Shown: positions 25,216 through 34,502 of the stretch, piece by piece
Position numbering within the stretch: position 1 is the first letter of the stretch
Layout: the number at the start of each line of letters is the position of its first letter
Assembly: GCA_014238205.1 (NCBI GenBank)
Contig: JABABM010000003.1
Coordinates: 62,001-126,000 of the forward strand
Direction of reading: 5' to 3'
DNA: 64,000 bases
From: Phycisphaerales bacterium
Lineage (GTDB): Bacteria; Planctomycetota; Phycisphaerae; Phycisphaerales; SM1A02
Translations under genes and position numbers: made by a program
Notes under the pieces: model-generated
What the model saw: only the letters and a program-made list of their open reading frames with translations
What the model was told of the DNA's origin: nothing
The model's database searches: none

Positions 25216-26655
25216 CTACGAATTCCGAGCCCTATTCACGGCCCTGCCCGTGATTCTCCTGGAGCCCAGCAGGGCGAATGCCAGCAGGACACCGAGCATG
25301 CTCAACTTGCTCCCACCGATCTGCAGGGAGTCCGCGAAGCCGGCAATTGTCCATGCGACGATGCCGAGGAATGTCGCGGCGACCAGTGTCCGATCCCGCA
25401 GGAGTCGCCAAGACGACACCAGGCCCGCGACCAGCATGCTGCAGAAGAACAGGAGCCCGGGAAGCCCGAGCGTCGCCAGCGACTGGATATACGTTGAATG
25501 CAGGTTGAGACGATCCGGTGATTCGCCCTTGAATGCATCTGGGTTCTGAAGGTCTTCAAACCTCGAATCCCATTCATATGGAGAGCCGTTGATCATCAGC
25601 GCCCCTCCCGCTTTCTCATTGGGCAGATGTCGGCCTGCGTTCCCTGGGCCCGTTCCGAGCAGTGGCTGCGCCTTGAAGCATGCAAGGCCATACTCCGCCA
25701 TCAACACCCTCTTGCCAACACTCGAAGTGGGATCCTCGTAGCGCTCATTCCACTGCTGGATGACCTGATCGAACCTGTTGCCCAGATATTCAAACTTCCA
25801 TGCAACAAGTGGAACAAGCAATACGCACCCGACAAGCCCGATGACGAGTACTCGTTTACGCAGGGATCGTTCAAGGGTCAGCGGCAGCAGGAAGGAAAGA
25901 ATACCCGCTGCGACACCTGCAACGATCGGACCCCGTGACCCTGCAAGCAGCCAGCCGACAAGGCACAATGCAAGGAACGGGACCAGCCACCACCATCGGC
26001 GGGCAACAAGAAGCCAACGTATCCAGAAGCAGATCGCTATGGACAGGAAGAGCCCCGTGACGATCTCGTTGTTGAAAGCGCCCGCACGTCCGGTCTTCTC
26101 GAAGGACCGCCACTCGATCCATCCCGGCCATTCCTGCCACTCGAACAACTGGATCGCATTGACTGCGACTGTGCCGGCAAGGAATGCGACGACCAGGATT
26201 CGAGCATGGCCGAGAACCGGCATGAGCAACAGGGGAAGAAGAAGCATCCTGTGACTGATGAGCTCTTGCAGCCCCAGGGACGTTGAAGGTGAAGCCCAGA
26301 GCAGTCCGAGAGCCAACCAACCGAGATACAGCAGGATCGTGATGATGACCGGCTGCCTGAAAACCGATGTGAATACATCTGCCGGCAGCCCTGACACCTC
26401 GAGCCTCCCGCCGGACACGAGCCTGCAGAATCTCCTTGTCCCCTCGAATCCACAGGCAAGTCGAAGAATCATCACGGATGCGAGCGCGATGAAACCTGCG
26501 GTACTCGCTCCAGATCCGATCGGGTTGAGAAAGAGGAAGGTGGCGGCGACACACAGGTGCAGTCGATCTCCAAGCGGGTCGATGGACGCAGCATGGATCG
26601 ATGCTTCGAGTGGAGATCCTGGTCGACTTCCTGGTTGCATTGCATCGGTCGTCAT
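25216..26655 (-). CDS. O-antigen polymerase/ligase-like membrane protein (Wzy/WaaL family)
   Basis: A 479-residue polytopic protein with about 11-12 hydrophobic segments. A large periplasmic loop (about 290-385) contains GTGPGNAGRHLP and a HSTYIQSLATLGLPGLL stretch, the pattern of the Wzy_C (O-antigen ligase) family. Such proteins join or polymerise undecaprenyl-linked glycans. Wzy and WaaL cannot be separated by eye. Location at the end of a nucleotide-sugar and glycosyltransferase cluster supports the role. The ATG at 26655 is used; an in-frame ATG at 26679 is also possible. It lies 42 bases after the wbpA-like gene. Confidence 0.8.
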   Translation of the reverse strand: MTTDAMQPGSRPGSPLEASIHAASIDPLGDRLHLCVAATFLFLNPIGSGASTAGFIALASVMILRLACGFEGTRRFCRLVSGGRLEVSGLPADVFTSVFRQPVIITILLYLGWLALGLLWASPSTSLGLQELISHRMLLLPLLLMPVLGHARILVVAFLAGTVAVNAIQLFEWQEWPGWIEWRSFEKTGRAGAFNNEIVTGLFLSIAICFWIRWLLVARRWWWLVPFLALCLVGWLLAGSRGPIVAGVAAGILSFLLPLTLERSLRKRVLVIGLVGCVLLVPLVAWKFEYLGNRFDQVIQQWNERYEDPTSSVGKRVLMAEYGLACFKAQPLLGTGPGNAGRHLPNEKAGGALMINGSPYEWDSRFEDLQNPDAFKGESPDRLNLHSTYIQSLATLGLPGLLFFCSMLVAGLVSSWRLLRDRTLVAATFLGIVAWTIAGFADSLQIGGSKLSMLGVLLAFALLGSRRITGRAVNRARNS

Positions 26656-26697
26656 GCATGACCCGCCGTCATCGGGCACATAGTGCGTGGGCCTTGA

Positions 26698-28056
26698 TCA
26701 GGCCTTCACGATCCTGGCCTTGACTTCCAGACCTTCCATGGCGTTCCGTGAATCCACGACAAGACTGGATTCTGCACCGACGAAGGCGTAGTCGACGGAA
26801 GAATGATCCGTGATGATCAGGACACAGTCTGCATTCCTGAGAACAGTCGCATCAAGATCGACGGAATGCATGTCGATATCGTGGTGACGCATCTCCGGGA
26901 AATCCGGACAATGTGGGTCGTGGTAGGACACTTCGGCTCCACGCTCGATCAGAAGATCGATGATCGTTGCTGCCGGAGATTCACGTACGTCATCCACATC
27001 GGGCTTGTAGGCGATGCCGAGGACCAGGATTTTTGAAGCCTGGAGGGGCTTCCCATCCGTGTTCAGCGCTTCGGCAACTCGGTTGACGACGTGCAACGGC
27101 ATGTGTGCGTTGACTTCACCTGCCAACTCGATGAACCGAGTCGTGTACCCAAGTTCACGCGCCTTCCAAGTCAGGTAGAAAGGATCGATTGGAATACAGT
27201 GCCCTCCAAGGCCGGGGCCGGGATAGAAAGCCTGGAATCCGAAGGGCTTGGTGGCAGCAGCATTGATGACTTCCCAGATGTCGATGTCCATCCGATCGAG
27301 GATCACCTTCAACTCGTTGACGAGCGCGATGTTCACTGCTCGATAGACGTTCTCAAGGATCTTCGCCGACTCGGCAATTTCGGCCGAGGAGACCCTGTGC
27401 GCTTCGGCTACGACCTGTTCATACAACAGCATTGCAAGATCCGTACTGACCTTGTCTACGCCGCCTACCAGTTTCGGTATTGCCTTCGTGGTAACTCCCT
27501 TTCGACCTGGATCTTCCCGCTCGGGGCTGTATGCCAGGAAGTAATCCTCCCCACAGGCAAGGCCTGAGGCGGCGAGGATGGGAAGCATCTCTTCCCGGGT
27601 TGTTCCGGGATATGTGGTTGATTCAAGCACGACCAACTGCCCGGGTCGAAGCGTTGAAGCGGCAAGCTTCGTAGTGTCAAGGACGTAGCTCAGGTCCGGC
27701 TCGTTGTGAACACCCAGTGGAGTCGGGACGCACAGGACGATGACGTCAGCAACTTCGAGTCGAGATGGATCGGATGTCGCTGCGAACCTGTCCGATTCAG
27801 CAAGCTCCAGGTGCATCGCTTCGCCGAGATGGTGAAGGTAGGTTTCCCCTGTCTCGAGTTTCGTGATCTTGCGTTCATCGACATCGAATCCGAGCACATT
27901 GAAGCCCGCCTCGAGGACCGCATGCGCCAAGGGCATTCCCACGTAGCCCATTCCCACGACTGCGATGGTCGCTGTCTGCGTCTTCAATCGCTCCTCGAGC
28001 AACTGGGCCGGGGTCGCCTTCACGGCACCTGTCTGTCCTGGATCACTGGTAGTCAT
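26698..28056 (-). CDS. wbpA: Nucleotide-sugar dehydrogenase, UDP-GlcNAc 6-dehydrogenase (WbpA)-like
   Basis: NAD-dependent two-step oxidation of a UDP-hexosamine to the uronic acid; in the WbpA pathway, UDP-GlcNAc to UDP-GlcNAcA. The 452 residues show the Rossmann motif VVGMGYVGMPLA (near residue 35), the family run LAYSPEREDPGRKG and the active-site cysteine in GPGLGGHCIPIDPFYL. The C-terminal UDP-binding domain has LGIAYKPDVDDVRESP. The SPEREDPG run favours the N-acetylhexosamine branch over plain UDP-glucose dehydrogenase. The neighbouring homologues of WbpE, WbpD, WbpB and WbpI complete the same pathway. ATG 28056 is chosen over an in-frame ATG at 28092 inside the upstream gene. It lies 13 bases after wbpE. 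Confidence 0.86.
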   Translation of the reverse strand: MTTSDPGQTGAVKATPAQLLEERLKTQTATIAVVGMGYVGMPLAHAVLEAGFNVLGFDVDERKITKLETGETYLHHLGEAMHLELAESDRFAATSDPSRLEVADVIVLCVPTPLGVHNEPDLSYVLDTTKLAASTLRPGQLVVLESTTYPGTTREEMLPILAASGLACGEDYFLAYSPEREDPGRKGVTTKAIPKLVGGVDKVSTDLAMLLYEQVVAEAHRVSSAEIAESAKILENVYRAVNIALVNELKVILDRMDIDIWEVINAAATKPFGFQAFYPGPGLGGHCIPIDPFYLTWKARELGYTTRFIELAGEVNAHMPLHVVNRVAEALNTDGKPLQASKILVLGIAYKPDVDDVRESPAATIIDLLIERGAEVSYHDPHCPDFPEMRHHDIDMHSVDLDATVLRNADCVLIITDHSSVDYAFVGAESSLVVDSRNAMEGLEVKARIVKA

Positions 28057-28069
28057 GTCGGAACGATCC

Positions 28070-29275
28070 TCACTGCTGCATGCATGCTGCATGCTGGTTC
28101 ATGAAACTGACCACGGTGTTCGCAACATGCGAACGCTGCTCGCCGGTCAAGTCCGGATAGATCGGCAGGGCTATCGTTTCCAGGGCGGCACGAAGTGACT
28201 CCGGAAGATCCTCGGGGGCATACCCCAGGTCTGCGAAGCATTCCTGCATGTGGAGCGGGACCGGGTAGTAGATCTCGCTTCCAATCCCTTCTTCGGACAG
28301 GTGTGAACGAAGTTCGTCTCGAAGTTCTCCGGGCACGCGGATCACGTACTGGTTGTAGATGTGCCGGGCGGGAGCTGGGTTTGCATGCGGAGTTCGAAGT
28401 GGGAAGCCACCTTTCGACAACGGGGTCATTGACGTTGAAGCCCCGGCCTCGGCAAATGCCGCGTCATAGAAGGATGCATTGTCGATGCGTGCCGCGTGCC
28501 ACTCTTCCAGGTGCCTGAGCTTCACCTTCAACACCGCGGCCTGGAGTGCGTCCAGCCTGGAGTTGATGCCCACTTCCTGGTGGTAGTACTTCGGCTCCAT
28601 TCCATGAACCCTGAGAATGCGTATTCGTTCGGCGAGGTCCGGATCTTCGGTCGTACAAAGGCCGCCATCTCCGAAGCCGCCGAGATTCTTGCTTGGGAAG
28701 AAACTCCACGTTCCAACAGCTCCCCTGCTTCCCACCATTGTTCCATGGGAATCCCGGGTACCAAGAGCCTGGGCGGCATCCTCGATGACCGGAACTCCAT
28801 GGCGTTCCCCTGTTTCCAGGATCGCATCGATGTCGCATGCCTGGCCATAGAGATGGACAGGCATGATCGCGAGAAGGTTGTCGCATTCTTCAGCAAGGGC
28901 CGCCGTGTGCTCGGGACACATGTTGTAGGTAACTGGATCGATGTCGGCGAATACCGGTGTCAAGCCGATCCGGGAAATTGCCCCCCCGGTTGCAAAGAAC
29001 GTATAGGACGGGCAGATGACCTGGCCCCTGACATGGGGGACGCCTGGAAGAAGTGCCATCAACGCAAGGAGCAGGGCATCGGATCCCGAAGCGCAGCCCA
29101 GTGCATGCGGAACCTCACAGTAGTCCCTGCAGTCACTTTCAAAGTCACTGACAGTGGGACCGAGAATGAAGTACTGGCTGTCAACCACGGCCTGGATTGC
29201 AGCATCGATCTCGGCCTTCAGGGCCAGATACTGGGGTTTCAGATCAAGAAGAGGGACATTCGGACCTTCAGCCAC
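28070..29275 (-). CDS. wbpE: Sugar aminotransferase (DegT/DnrJ/EryC1/StrS family), WbpE-like
   Basis: PLP enzyme that aminates a keto-sugar nucleotide; WbpE makes UDP-GlcNAc(3NH2)A from the 3-keto intermediate. The 401 residues include VPLLDLKPQYLALK, PSYTFFATGGAISRIG, VIEDAAQALG and the PLP-lysine segment SFFPSKNLGGFGDGG. The run YYHQEVGINSRLDALQAAVL closely resembles my memory of P. aeruginosa WbpE. The start is GTG at 29275 with AAAGGAG 7 bases upstream; the longer frame to 29320 lacks homology. It could alternatively act as PglE-type for the PglF product. It is the only aminotransferase in the cluster. Confidence 0.86.
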   Translation of the reverse strand: MAEGPNVPLLDLKPQYLALKAEIDAAIQAVVDSQYFILGPTVSDFESDCRDYCEVPHALGCASGSDALLLALMALLPGVPHVRGQVICPSYTFFATGGAISRIGLTPVFADIDPVTYNMCPEHTAALAEECDNLLAIMPVHLYGQACDIDAILETGERHGVPVIEDAAQALGTRDSHGTMVGSRGAVGTWSFFPSKNLGGFGDGGLCTTEDPDLAERIRILRVHGMEPKYYHQEVGINSRLDALQAAVLKVKLRHLEEWHAARIDNASFYDAAFAEAGASTSMTPLSKGGFPLRTPHANPAPARHIYNQYVIRVPGELRDELRSHLSEEGIGSEIYYPVPLHMQECFADLGYAPEDLPESLRAALETIALPIYPDLTGEQRSHVANTVVSFMNQHAACMQQ

Positions 29276-29352
29276 TGTGGAACTCCTTTGTGCCCGGAAA
29301 GTAGGCATTCTACACGGCAAACTCGGGTCGTGGCATGAAGTCCCCTGTTGGC

Positions 29353-31437
29353 TCAGGACACCCTGTCCTGAACCCTGGAGGCTCCAGTGGAAAGTGTAGG
29401 AATCGACTCGATATGCGGTGATGCAGTTGTCGAACCTGGCTGGTCGCCCCCAGCAGTTGGTTCATATCCCTTTACACATTCCACGAGCAGGGCCCTGATG
29501 CCCGCTCCATCGTGTGCATCGGAAGCGTCACGAAGTTTGCCGAGAATCCGCTCGACTTCCTTCCATGGCAAGTCCTCTTCAACCGCACGTGAAATCTGGG
29601 GATGCGTGGTTGCGTTCGTGTTCTCTCCGAGAATCAACTCCTCGTAGAGCTTCTCTCCTGCACGCAACCCGATGTACTCGATCTCGATCTCGCCCCCGGG
29701 GTTTTCAGGTGTTCTCTCTTCGTATCCAGCCAGTCGAATCATCGTCTTGGCGAGATCGGCAATCTGAATCGATGGGCCCATGTCGAGGACGAAGACGCCT
29801 CCCTGTTCTCCCATTGATCCTGCCTGGATGACCAGTTGGGCCGCCTCGGGAATTGTCATGAAGTACCGGGTGACTTCTGGATGCGTAACCGTCACCGGGC
29901 CGCCGGCCTGGATCTGTTCCCTGAACAGAGGAACGACCGAGCCCGAGGAATCAAGAACATTCCCGAACCTGACCATGCAGAACTTCGTTGAACAACCACG
30001 CTCGGAGATGCCCTGAAGGATCATCTCCGCGAAACGTTTCGTAGCTCCCATCATGTTGGTCGGACGAACCGCCTTGTCGGTCGATATGAGAACGAATCGC
30101 TCCACTCCCTCTGCAACAGCTGCTTCCGCGAGCTGCAGGGTGCCGAACACGTTGTTCCTTGCTCCCTCGACGATGTTGTGCTCGACGATCGGGACATGCT
30201 TGTAGGCAGCGGCGTGGTAGATGGTCTGGGTGCCATGTTCCCTGATGAGTTGACGCATCAGGTCTCCATCCTTCACATCTCCCAGCTTGCCGATGACCTC
30301 GACATCCAGTCCCTCTGATGCGGCCAACTGGGCAAGAGACTTCTCAATGCCATAGAGATTGAACTCGGAATGGTCGAGGAGGACCAGTCGTGTCGGCTGA
30401 AGGTGGATGAGTTGGCGACAGAGTTCCGAGCCGATCGATCCGCCGGCTCCACTGACGAGAATCGATTTGCCGGTTGCACACGCATGAAGCAGATGTGCAT
30501 CGGGTTCGACCGGTTCACGGCCGAGCAGATCCTCGATGAGGATCGGGCGAAGTTCATCAAAGCGTGCCGAACCGGCAACAAGTTCCTCGAGTCCTGGAAT
30601 CGTGAACACCTTGACAGGAAATGTCTTGAGCTGGTCGACGATTTCGAGGCGGCGAGGGCGATTGGCCGAGGGTAGGGCAAGAAATATGTTTGTTACGTTC
30701 TTTCGTCGGATGAGGCGGGCCAGTTCAGTCGGCGGGCAGATTGGTATGTCACGAAGCGTATTGCCCCAGAGTTCACGATCATCATCGATGAGGGCAACGG
30801 GCTGGTACTCCACTCCGTGGACCAGGGCCGAAACCAGCCTTGCTCCCGCCTGCCCGGCACCGTAGATGATGACGGGATCACGGTGAACCACGCTTCGAGA
30901 TCGGAAATAACCTCGGATCAGGAGCCTGCCACCGCCGACGAACATGCAGAGGACGAGCCAGAAGTAGATTGGCGTTCGCCCGGGGAGATCGGCCTGGAAG
31001 CCTTCTGAAAGCAGATCATGTTCAAGGCCCTTTTCGATGAAGAAGTAGGTCCCGATCAGGACACCTGTCGAAAGCGATCCGGCGATGGTCAGGTCCAGGG
31101 CGAACTTCGGCCCGATGTACCTGACCAGCGTCCTGTAGAACTTGAGGAACCTGAAGATCACCACCGAGAGGAGGGGAACGATCAGGAGGACCCACCAGAC
31201 CCGGAGCAGTCCGTGGTCACCTGGCGTAAGGGCAAATGCGGCTGCGACTGCGAGTGCAACCGTGAGGGCATCAAGGCCGACGAAGATGATTCGCTTCGTG
31301 TATCTCGACAAGGGCTCGACATGACCCACCGCCCAATCAACAACCTTCATCAGTCGGGCACAGCCCTTCAGAATTGATCGCTTTACAGCTCGCCGGACCT
31401 GGTCGATGGTCTTGAACATGGGTGCGATTGTATCCAT
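29353..31437 (-). CDS. Membrane-bound nucleoside-diphosphate-sugar 4,6-dehydratase (WbpM/PglF/CapD-like)
   Basis: Converts UDP-GlcNAc to a 4-keto-6-deoxy sugar (PglF, WbpM) or epimerises related sugars, at the inner membrane. It has 694 residues: four membrane helices (about 45-150), a CoA/NAD-binding-like linker domain (about 175-290, VIIYGAGQAGARLVSAL), and a catalytic SDR domain from about 325 (ILVSGAGGSIGSELCRQL, then YHAAAYKHVPIVEHN and STDKAVRPTNMMGATKR). The STDKAV run in place of YxxxK is typical of PglF/WbpM. Both ATG 31437 and ATG 31419 are possible starts. The last about 90 residues extend beyond the SDR fold. Substrate assignment is inferred. Confidence 0.87.
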   Translation of the reverse strand: MDTIAPMFKTIDQVRRAVKRSILKGCARLMKVVDWAVGHVEPLSRYTKRIIFVGLDALTVALAVAAAFALTPGDHGLLRVWWVLLIVPLLSVVIFRFLKFYRTLVRYIGPKFALDLTIAGSLSTGVLIGTYFFIEKGLEHDLLSEGFQADLPGRTPIYFWLVLCMFVGGGRLLIRGYFRSRSVVHRDPVIIYGAGQAGARLVSALVHGVEYQPVALIDDDRELWGNTLRDIPICPPTELARLIRRKNVTNIFLALPSANRPRRLEIVDQLKTFPVKVFTIPGLEELVAGSARFDELRPILIEDLLGREPVEPDAHLLHACATGKSILVSGAGGSIGSELCRQLIHLQPTRLVLLDHSEFNLYGIEKSLAQLAASEGLDVEVIGKLGDVKDGDLMRQLIREHGTQTIYHAAAYKHVPIVEHNIVEGARNNVFGTLQLAEAAVAEGVERFVLISTDKAVRPTNMMGATKRFAEMILQGISERGCSTKFCMVRFGNVLDSSGSVVPLFREQIQAGGPVTVTHPEVTRYFMTIPEAAQLVIQAGSMGEQGGVFVLDMGPSIQIADLAKTMIRLAGYEERTPENPGGEIEIEYIGLRAGEKLYEELILGENTNATTHPQISRAVEEDLPWKEVERILGKLRDASDAHDGAGIRALLVECVKGYEPTAGGDQPGSTTASPHIESIPTLSTGASRVQDRVS

Positions 31438-31527
31438 CCGACTGCTTGAAACACCTCTGGAAATTACGATTCGCCGGTACCTGTATCGGCAAACCGCCGC
31501 TCCTGACCCGAGAAGCCGCTTTGTTCT

Positions 31528-32160
31528 TCAGATGCGACGATCCATCGGACGTGCAGGAACGCCTACGACTGTCGTCCCAGTCGCCACGTCCGAGACCACC
31601 GCTGCACCAGCGCCGATCATCACCCGGGCTCCGACGCGTGTACCGTGCCGGATGCTTGAGCCAATGCCGATCCAGGACAGGTCACCGACTGCCACATCGC
31701 CCCCGAGATGCGCACCGGGTGCAACATGCACACAGTCCCCAAGGACACAGTCATGATCAACGGTCGCTCCCGTATTTACGATGCAGCCTCGGCCAAGCAC
31801 GGATCCGATGTTGACCGCTCCCTGGGGAAGAATGACCGTTCCCGGGCCGAGTGCGGCATCTGAACTGATCGCTGCAGATGGATCGACTACGACCGCCAGC
31901 GGTGCCCCCTGCTCATCGACACGATCAAGCAGTGACCTTCTTTGCGCATTGTCTCCAATCGCCACGATGCATTCATCCCCCGGTCGGAGGCTCTGTGCAA
32001 GGTCATCGCATGATCCGAGAACAGGAAAGTCAGCCTCCGCCCTCGTTCGGTCAGGGGCATCATCGAGGAAGAGAATGTGTTCCCACTTCCCACACCGGCG
32101 TGCCGTGTCAGCAACAACCCTCCCATGCCCGCCGCCACCAAGCACGATCAGTCGACTCAT
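31528..32160 (-). CDS. Sugar O/N-acetyltransferase, PglD/NeuD-like
   Basis: Acetyl-CoA-dependent acetylation of an amino sugar nucleotide (PglD acetylates the 4-amino group of UDP-4-amino-sugar) or of sialic acid (NeuD). The 210 residues begin with the GGGGHGRVVADTARR nucleotide-sugar-binding domain. A left-handed beta-helix of hexapeptide repeats (about 95-200) follows, with the active-site His in GATVDHDCVLGD, and the protein ends VGVPARPM. The start overlaps the end of the pglC-like gene by 4 bases, a Pgl-type pairing of phosphoglycosyl transferase and acetyltransferase. Confidence 0.88.
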   Translation of the reverse strand: MSRLIVLGGGGHGRVVADTARRCGKWEHILFLDDAPDRTRAEADFPVLGSCDDLAQSLRPGDECIVAIGDNAQRRSLLDRVDEQGAPLAVVVDPSAAISSDAALGPGTVILPQGAVNIGSVLGRGCIVNTGATVDHDCVLGDCVHVAPGAHLGGDVAVGDLSWIGIGSSIRHGTRVGARVMIGAGAAVVSDVATGTTVVGVPARPMDRRI

Positions 32161-32750
32161 GGCTTCGACCCCCTGAACTTCTCCTGCGTCTGGTGACCAG
32201 GTGATCGGGTCTGGTTGATTCGAATGACCTGAAATATCGTCTTGAAGAGGATGAGCATGTCCAGGAGCATCGTCCTGTTGTCGACGTACCAGGCGTCAAG
32301 TTCGAATCTCTTTTCCCAGTCAACGGCATTCCGTCCATTGACCTGGGCCCAGCCCGTGATTCCCGGGCGAATGTCATGCCTCCTCGCCTGCTCCGGCGTG
32401 TACAGCGGCAGGTATTCCAACAACAGTGGGCGCGGTCCGACCAGGCTCATGTCGCCTCGCAGAACGTTCCAGAGTTCCGGAAGTTCATCAAGGCTGGATG
32501 CCCTCAGGATTCTTCCAAGCCGGGTCAATCTCATGCCATCGGTTTCCGTGTCAACCTCGTTGCTGGCGGTTGGAGTCATGGTCCTGAACTTGATCAGTCT
32601 GAAAGTACGTCCACCGAGTCCCGGCCGGTCCTGGAGAAACAGTACGGGCCGGCCTGAGGTCGCAAGGGTCAGGACCCCGACCACGATCAGGATTGGTGAC
32701 AACACGATCAAGGCCGTGCAGGAAATCAGTACGTCGATCGCTCGTTTCAT
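32157..32750 (-). CDS. Undecaprenyl-phosphate phosphoglycosyl transferase, PglC-like (monotopic, small)
   Basis: Transfers a phospho-sugar from a UDP-sugar to undecaprenyl phosphate, starting glycan assembly at the inner membrane. At 197 residues it matches minimal PglC, not the large WcaJ type. One N-terminal re-entrant hydrophobic helix (about 7-28) precedes the catalytic domain. That contains RPGLGGRTFRLIKFRTM, the Asp-Glu dyad in SLDELPELWNVLRGDMSLVG, and RPGITGWAQVNGRN. The frame opens as far as 33038, but those residues overlap the next gene and lack homology. A GTG at 32765 is an alternative start. Confidence 0.9.
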   Translation of the reverse strand: MKRAIDVLISCTALIVLSPILIVVGVLTLATSGRPVLFLQDRPGLGGRTFRLIKFRTMTPTASNEVDTETDGMRLTRLGRILRASSLDELPELWNVLRGDMSLVGPRPLLLEYLPLYTPEQARRHDIRPGITGWAQVNGRNAVDWEKRFELDAWYVDNRTMLLDMLILFKTIFQVIRINQTRSPGHQTQEKFRGSKP

Positions 32751-32794
32751 GTCTGAGTTCGCCACCTGTGCTGCCGACAGTGTACCGGTGGCCG

Positions 32795-33379
32795 TCAAGC
32801 TGGTTCCCGATGCAGCCGCCGGTGATCGAGGGTGTACACATCCCCGGTATGGGCACAGCTGCACGAACCTGAGCCCTCCAGGGGAAGATCGAGTTGCTCG
32901 CCGTACGCGCTCATCCAGCCGATCTGCCTCGCTGGAACGCCGACGACCAGTGCATGATCGGGAACATCCTTGTTGACTACCGCTCCAGCCCCGACGAAGG
33001 CGTTTCGGCCGATGGTGACCCCGCAGATGATCGTGCAATTCGCACCAAGCGTTGCCCCCTGCTTCACGACGGTATCGAGGTATTCATCCTTCCGCGTCAC
33101 GGCTGATCGCGGGTTGTAGACGTTCGTGAAGACCATGCTCGGTCCGCAGAAGACGTCATCCTCGAGAATCACGTTGTCATAGACCGACACATTGTTCTGG
33201 ATCTTCACGTTGTCGCCGATTGAAACCCTGTTTCCAATGAACACGTTCTGCCCCAGGGAACACCCTCGGCCGAGAACGGCTTCTGCACACACGTGAACAA
33301 AGTGCCAGATGCGGCAATCCTCTCCGATGGTTGCGCCATCATCGACAATCGCTGATTCATGAATGGAAGGGGCGGCCAT
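32795..33379 (-). CDS. wbpD: UDP-sugar N-acetyltransferase, WbpD-like
   Basis: Acetylates the 3-amino group to give UDP-GlcNAc(3NAc)A. This 194-residue left-handed beta-helix protein matches WbpD closely from memory: [72 protein letters not shown] and [12 protein letters not shown] occur in order. The C-terminal 35 residues include a Cys pair ([12 protein letters not shown]) that may bind metal. The start is 9 bases after the wbpB gene. The strong match fixes the pathway assignment of the whole locus better than any other member. Confidence 0.92.
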   Translation of the reverse strand: MAAPSIHESAIVDDGATIGEDCRIWHFVHVCAEAVLGRGCSLGQNVFIGNRVSIGDNVKIQNNVSVYDNVILEDDVFCGPSMVFTNVYNPRSAVTRKDEYLDTVVKQGATLGANCTIICGVTIGRNAFVGAGAVVNKDVPDHALVVGVPARQIGWMSAYGEQLDLPLEGSGSCSCAHTGDVYTLDHRRLHREPA

Positions 33380-33388
33380 GGTGAATCC

Positions 33389-34435
33389 TCAACGTTTCAA
33401 TGGAAGGTGTACCGTCTCGCCGGTCTCCGCCGACCTGTACGCTGCAATGAGAAGTTCAAGGCTGTTGAGACCCTGTTGTCCATCCGTCATCGCCTCGGAT
33501 TCTCCGCGAAGCACTTCGATGACATTCCTGTAGTAGGGAGGGTGTCCGAACCCGTAGACCGAACCCGTTTCATAGGATGCCTCGCGAATCGAAGCATCGT
33601 CCGGGTGTTCATCGGCAAACGACCATTCCTGTATCTCGTTGACCGCGACTCCACCCACCCGTACGGATCCAGTCTGGCCGAGAATCGTGATCGAACCCTC
33701 GAGGTTCTTCGGGTAGGTCAGCATCGTCACGTTGACGCTGCCCACTCCTCCATCCTTCCATCGCACGTTGAGAACTCCCGTGTCCTCGGTCTCGATGTCA
33801 CGCTCTCGCGTTGCCATCATCGCGTGAATGGAGTCGATGGGACCGATGAGCCAGTCAAGCAGATCGATGTAGTGGCTTGCCTGGTTCATGAATGCGCCGC
33901 CGTCGAGATCACGGGTTCCTCGCCAGTCAGCCGCGTCGTAATACTCCTGGGGCCTCGTCCAGAACACATTGATATTGACCATGTCGATCCGACCGAATCG
34001 GCCTGATTCAACCGCTCTCTTGAGCAGCTGAAGTGTTGCGTTGAGCCGATTCTGTTTGACGACGAACATCCGGACTCCAGCGTCATCGCAGGCTTTCACC
34101 ATGTTCAGGCCATCCTGCCAATGCGTCGCCATCGGCTTCTCTGACATGACGTGAACTCCAGCCTTTGCGCAGCGGATGGCGTGATCCGGATGCAGGCCAC
34201 TTGGGGTGCAGATGGTCACGATGTCCGGGGATGTCTCCTCGATCATGGTCTCCAGGCAGTCGTATGTGGGTGTACCCTCGGGAAGAGCAGCCGATGCGAG
34301 AGCCGCTTCGTTCGTGTCGCAGGCTCCTACGAGATCGAGATCATCAGCATGTACCGCGATCGCTTCCAGGTGCTTGCCGGAAATGCGGCCCGTGCCGAGA
34401 ATCGCGATTCTGATTGGTCGATCAGTAATGGTCAT
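33389..34435 (-). CDS. wbpB: Gfo/Idh/MocA oxidoreductase, WbpB-like UDP-sugar 3-dehydrogenase
   Basis: NAD(P)-dependent oxidation of the 3-OH of UDP-GlcNAcA to supply the 3-keto substrate of WbpE. The 348 residues have the N-terminal Rossmann domain (IAILGTGRISGKHLEAIA), the family motif MSEKPMATHWQDG with the conserved Lys, and the C-terminal alpha/beta domain with GGAFMNQASHYIDLLDWL holding the catalytic-type His. The placement between the WbpD-like and glycosyltransferase genes, 9 bases before wbpD, supports WbpB over other members of this broad family, which by motif alone could not be distinguished. Confidence 0.85.
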   Translation of the reverse strand: MTITDRPIRIAILGTGRISGKHLEAIAVHADDLDLVGACDTNEAALASAALPEGTPTYDCLETMIEETSPDIVTICTPSGLHPDHAIRCAKAGVHVMSEKPMATHWQDGLNMVKACDDAGVRMFVVKQNRLNATLQLLKRAVESGRFGRIDMVNINVFWTRPQEYYDAADWRGTRDLDGGAFMNQASHYIDLLDWLIGPIDSIHAMMATRERDIETEDTGVLNVRWKDGGVGSVNVTMLTYPKNLEGSITILGQTGSVRVGGVAVNEIQEWSFADEHPDDASIREASYETGSVYGFGHPPYYRNVIEVLRGESEAMTDGQQGLNSLELLIAAYRSAETGETVHLPLKR

Positions 34436-34502
34436 TCAACTCTGCCCCCGAATCCCGTGCTGAAGAGCGAGAAGGATATCCGGGCAGCTCCGACGATGCA
34501 CA

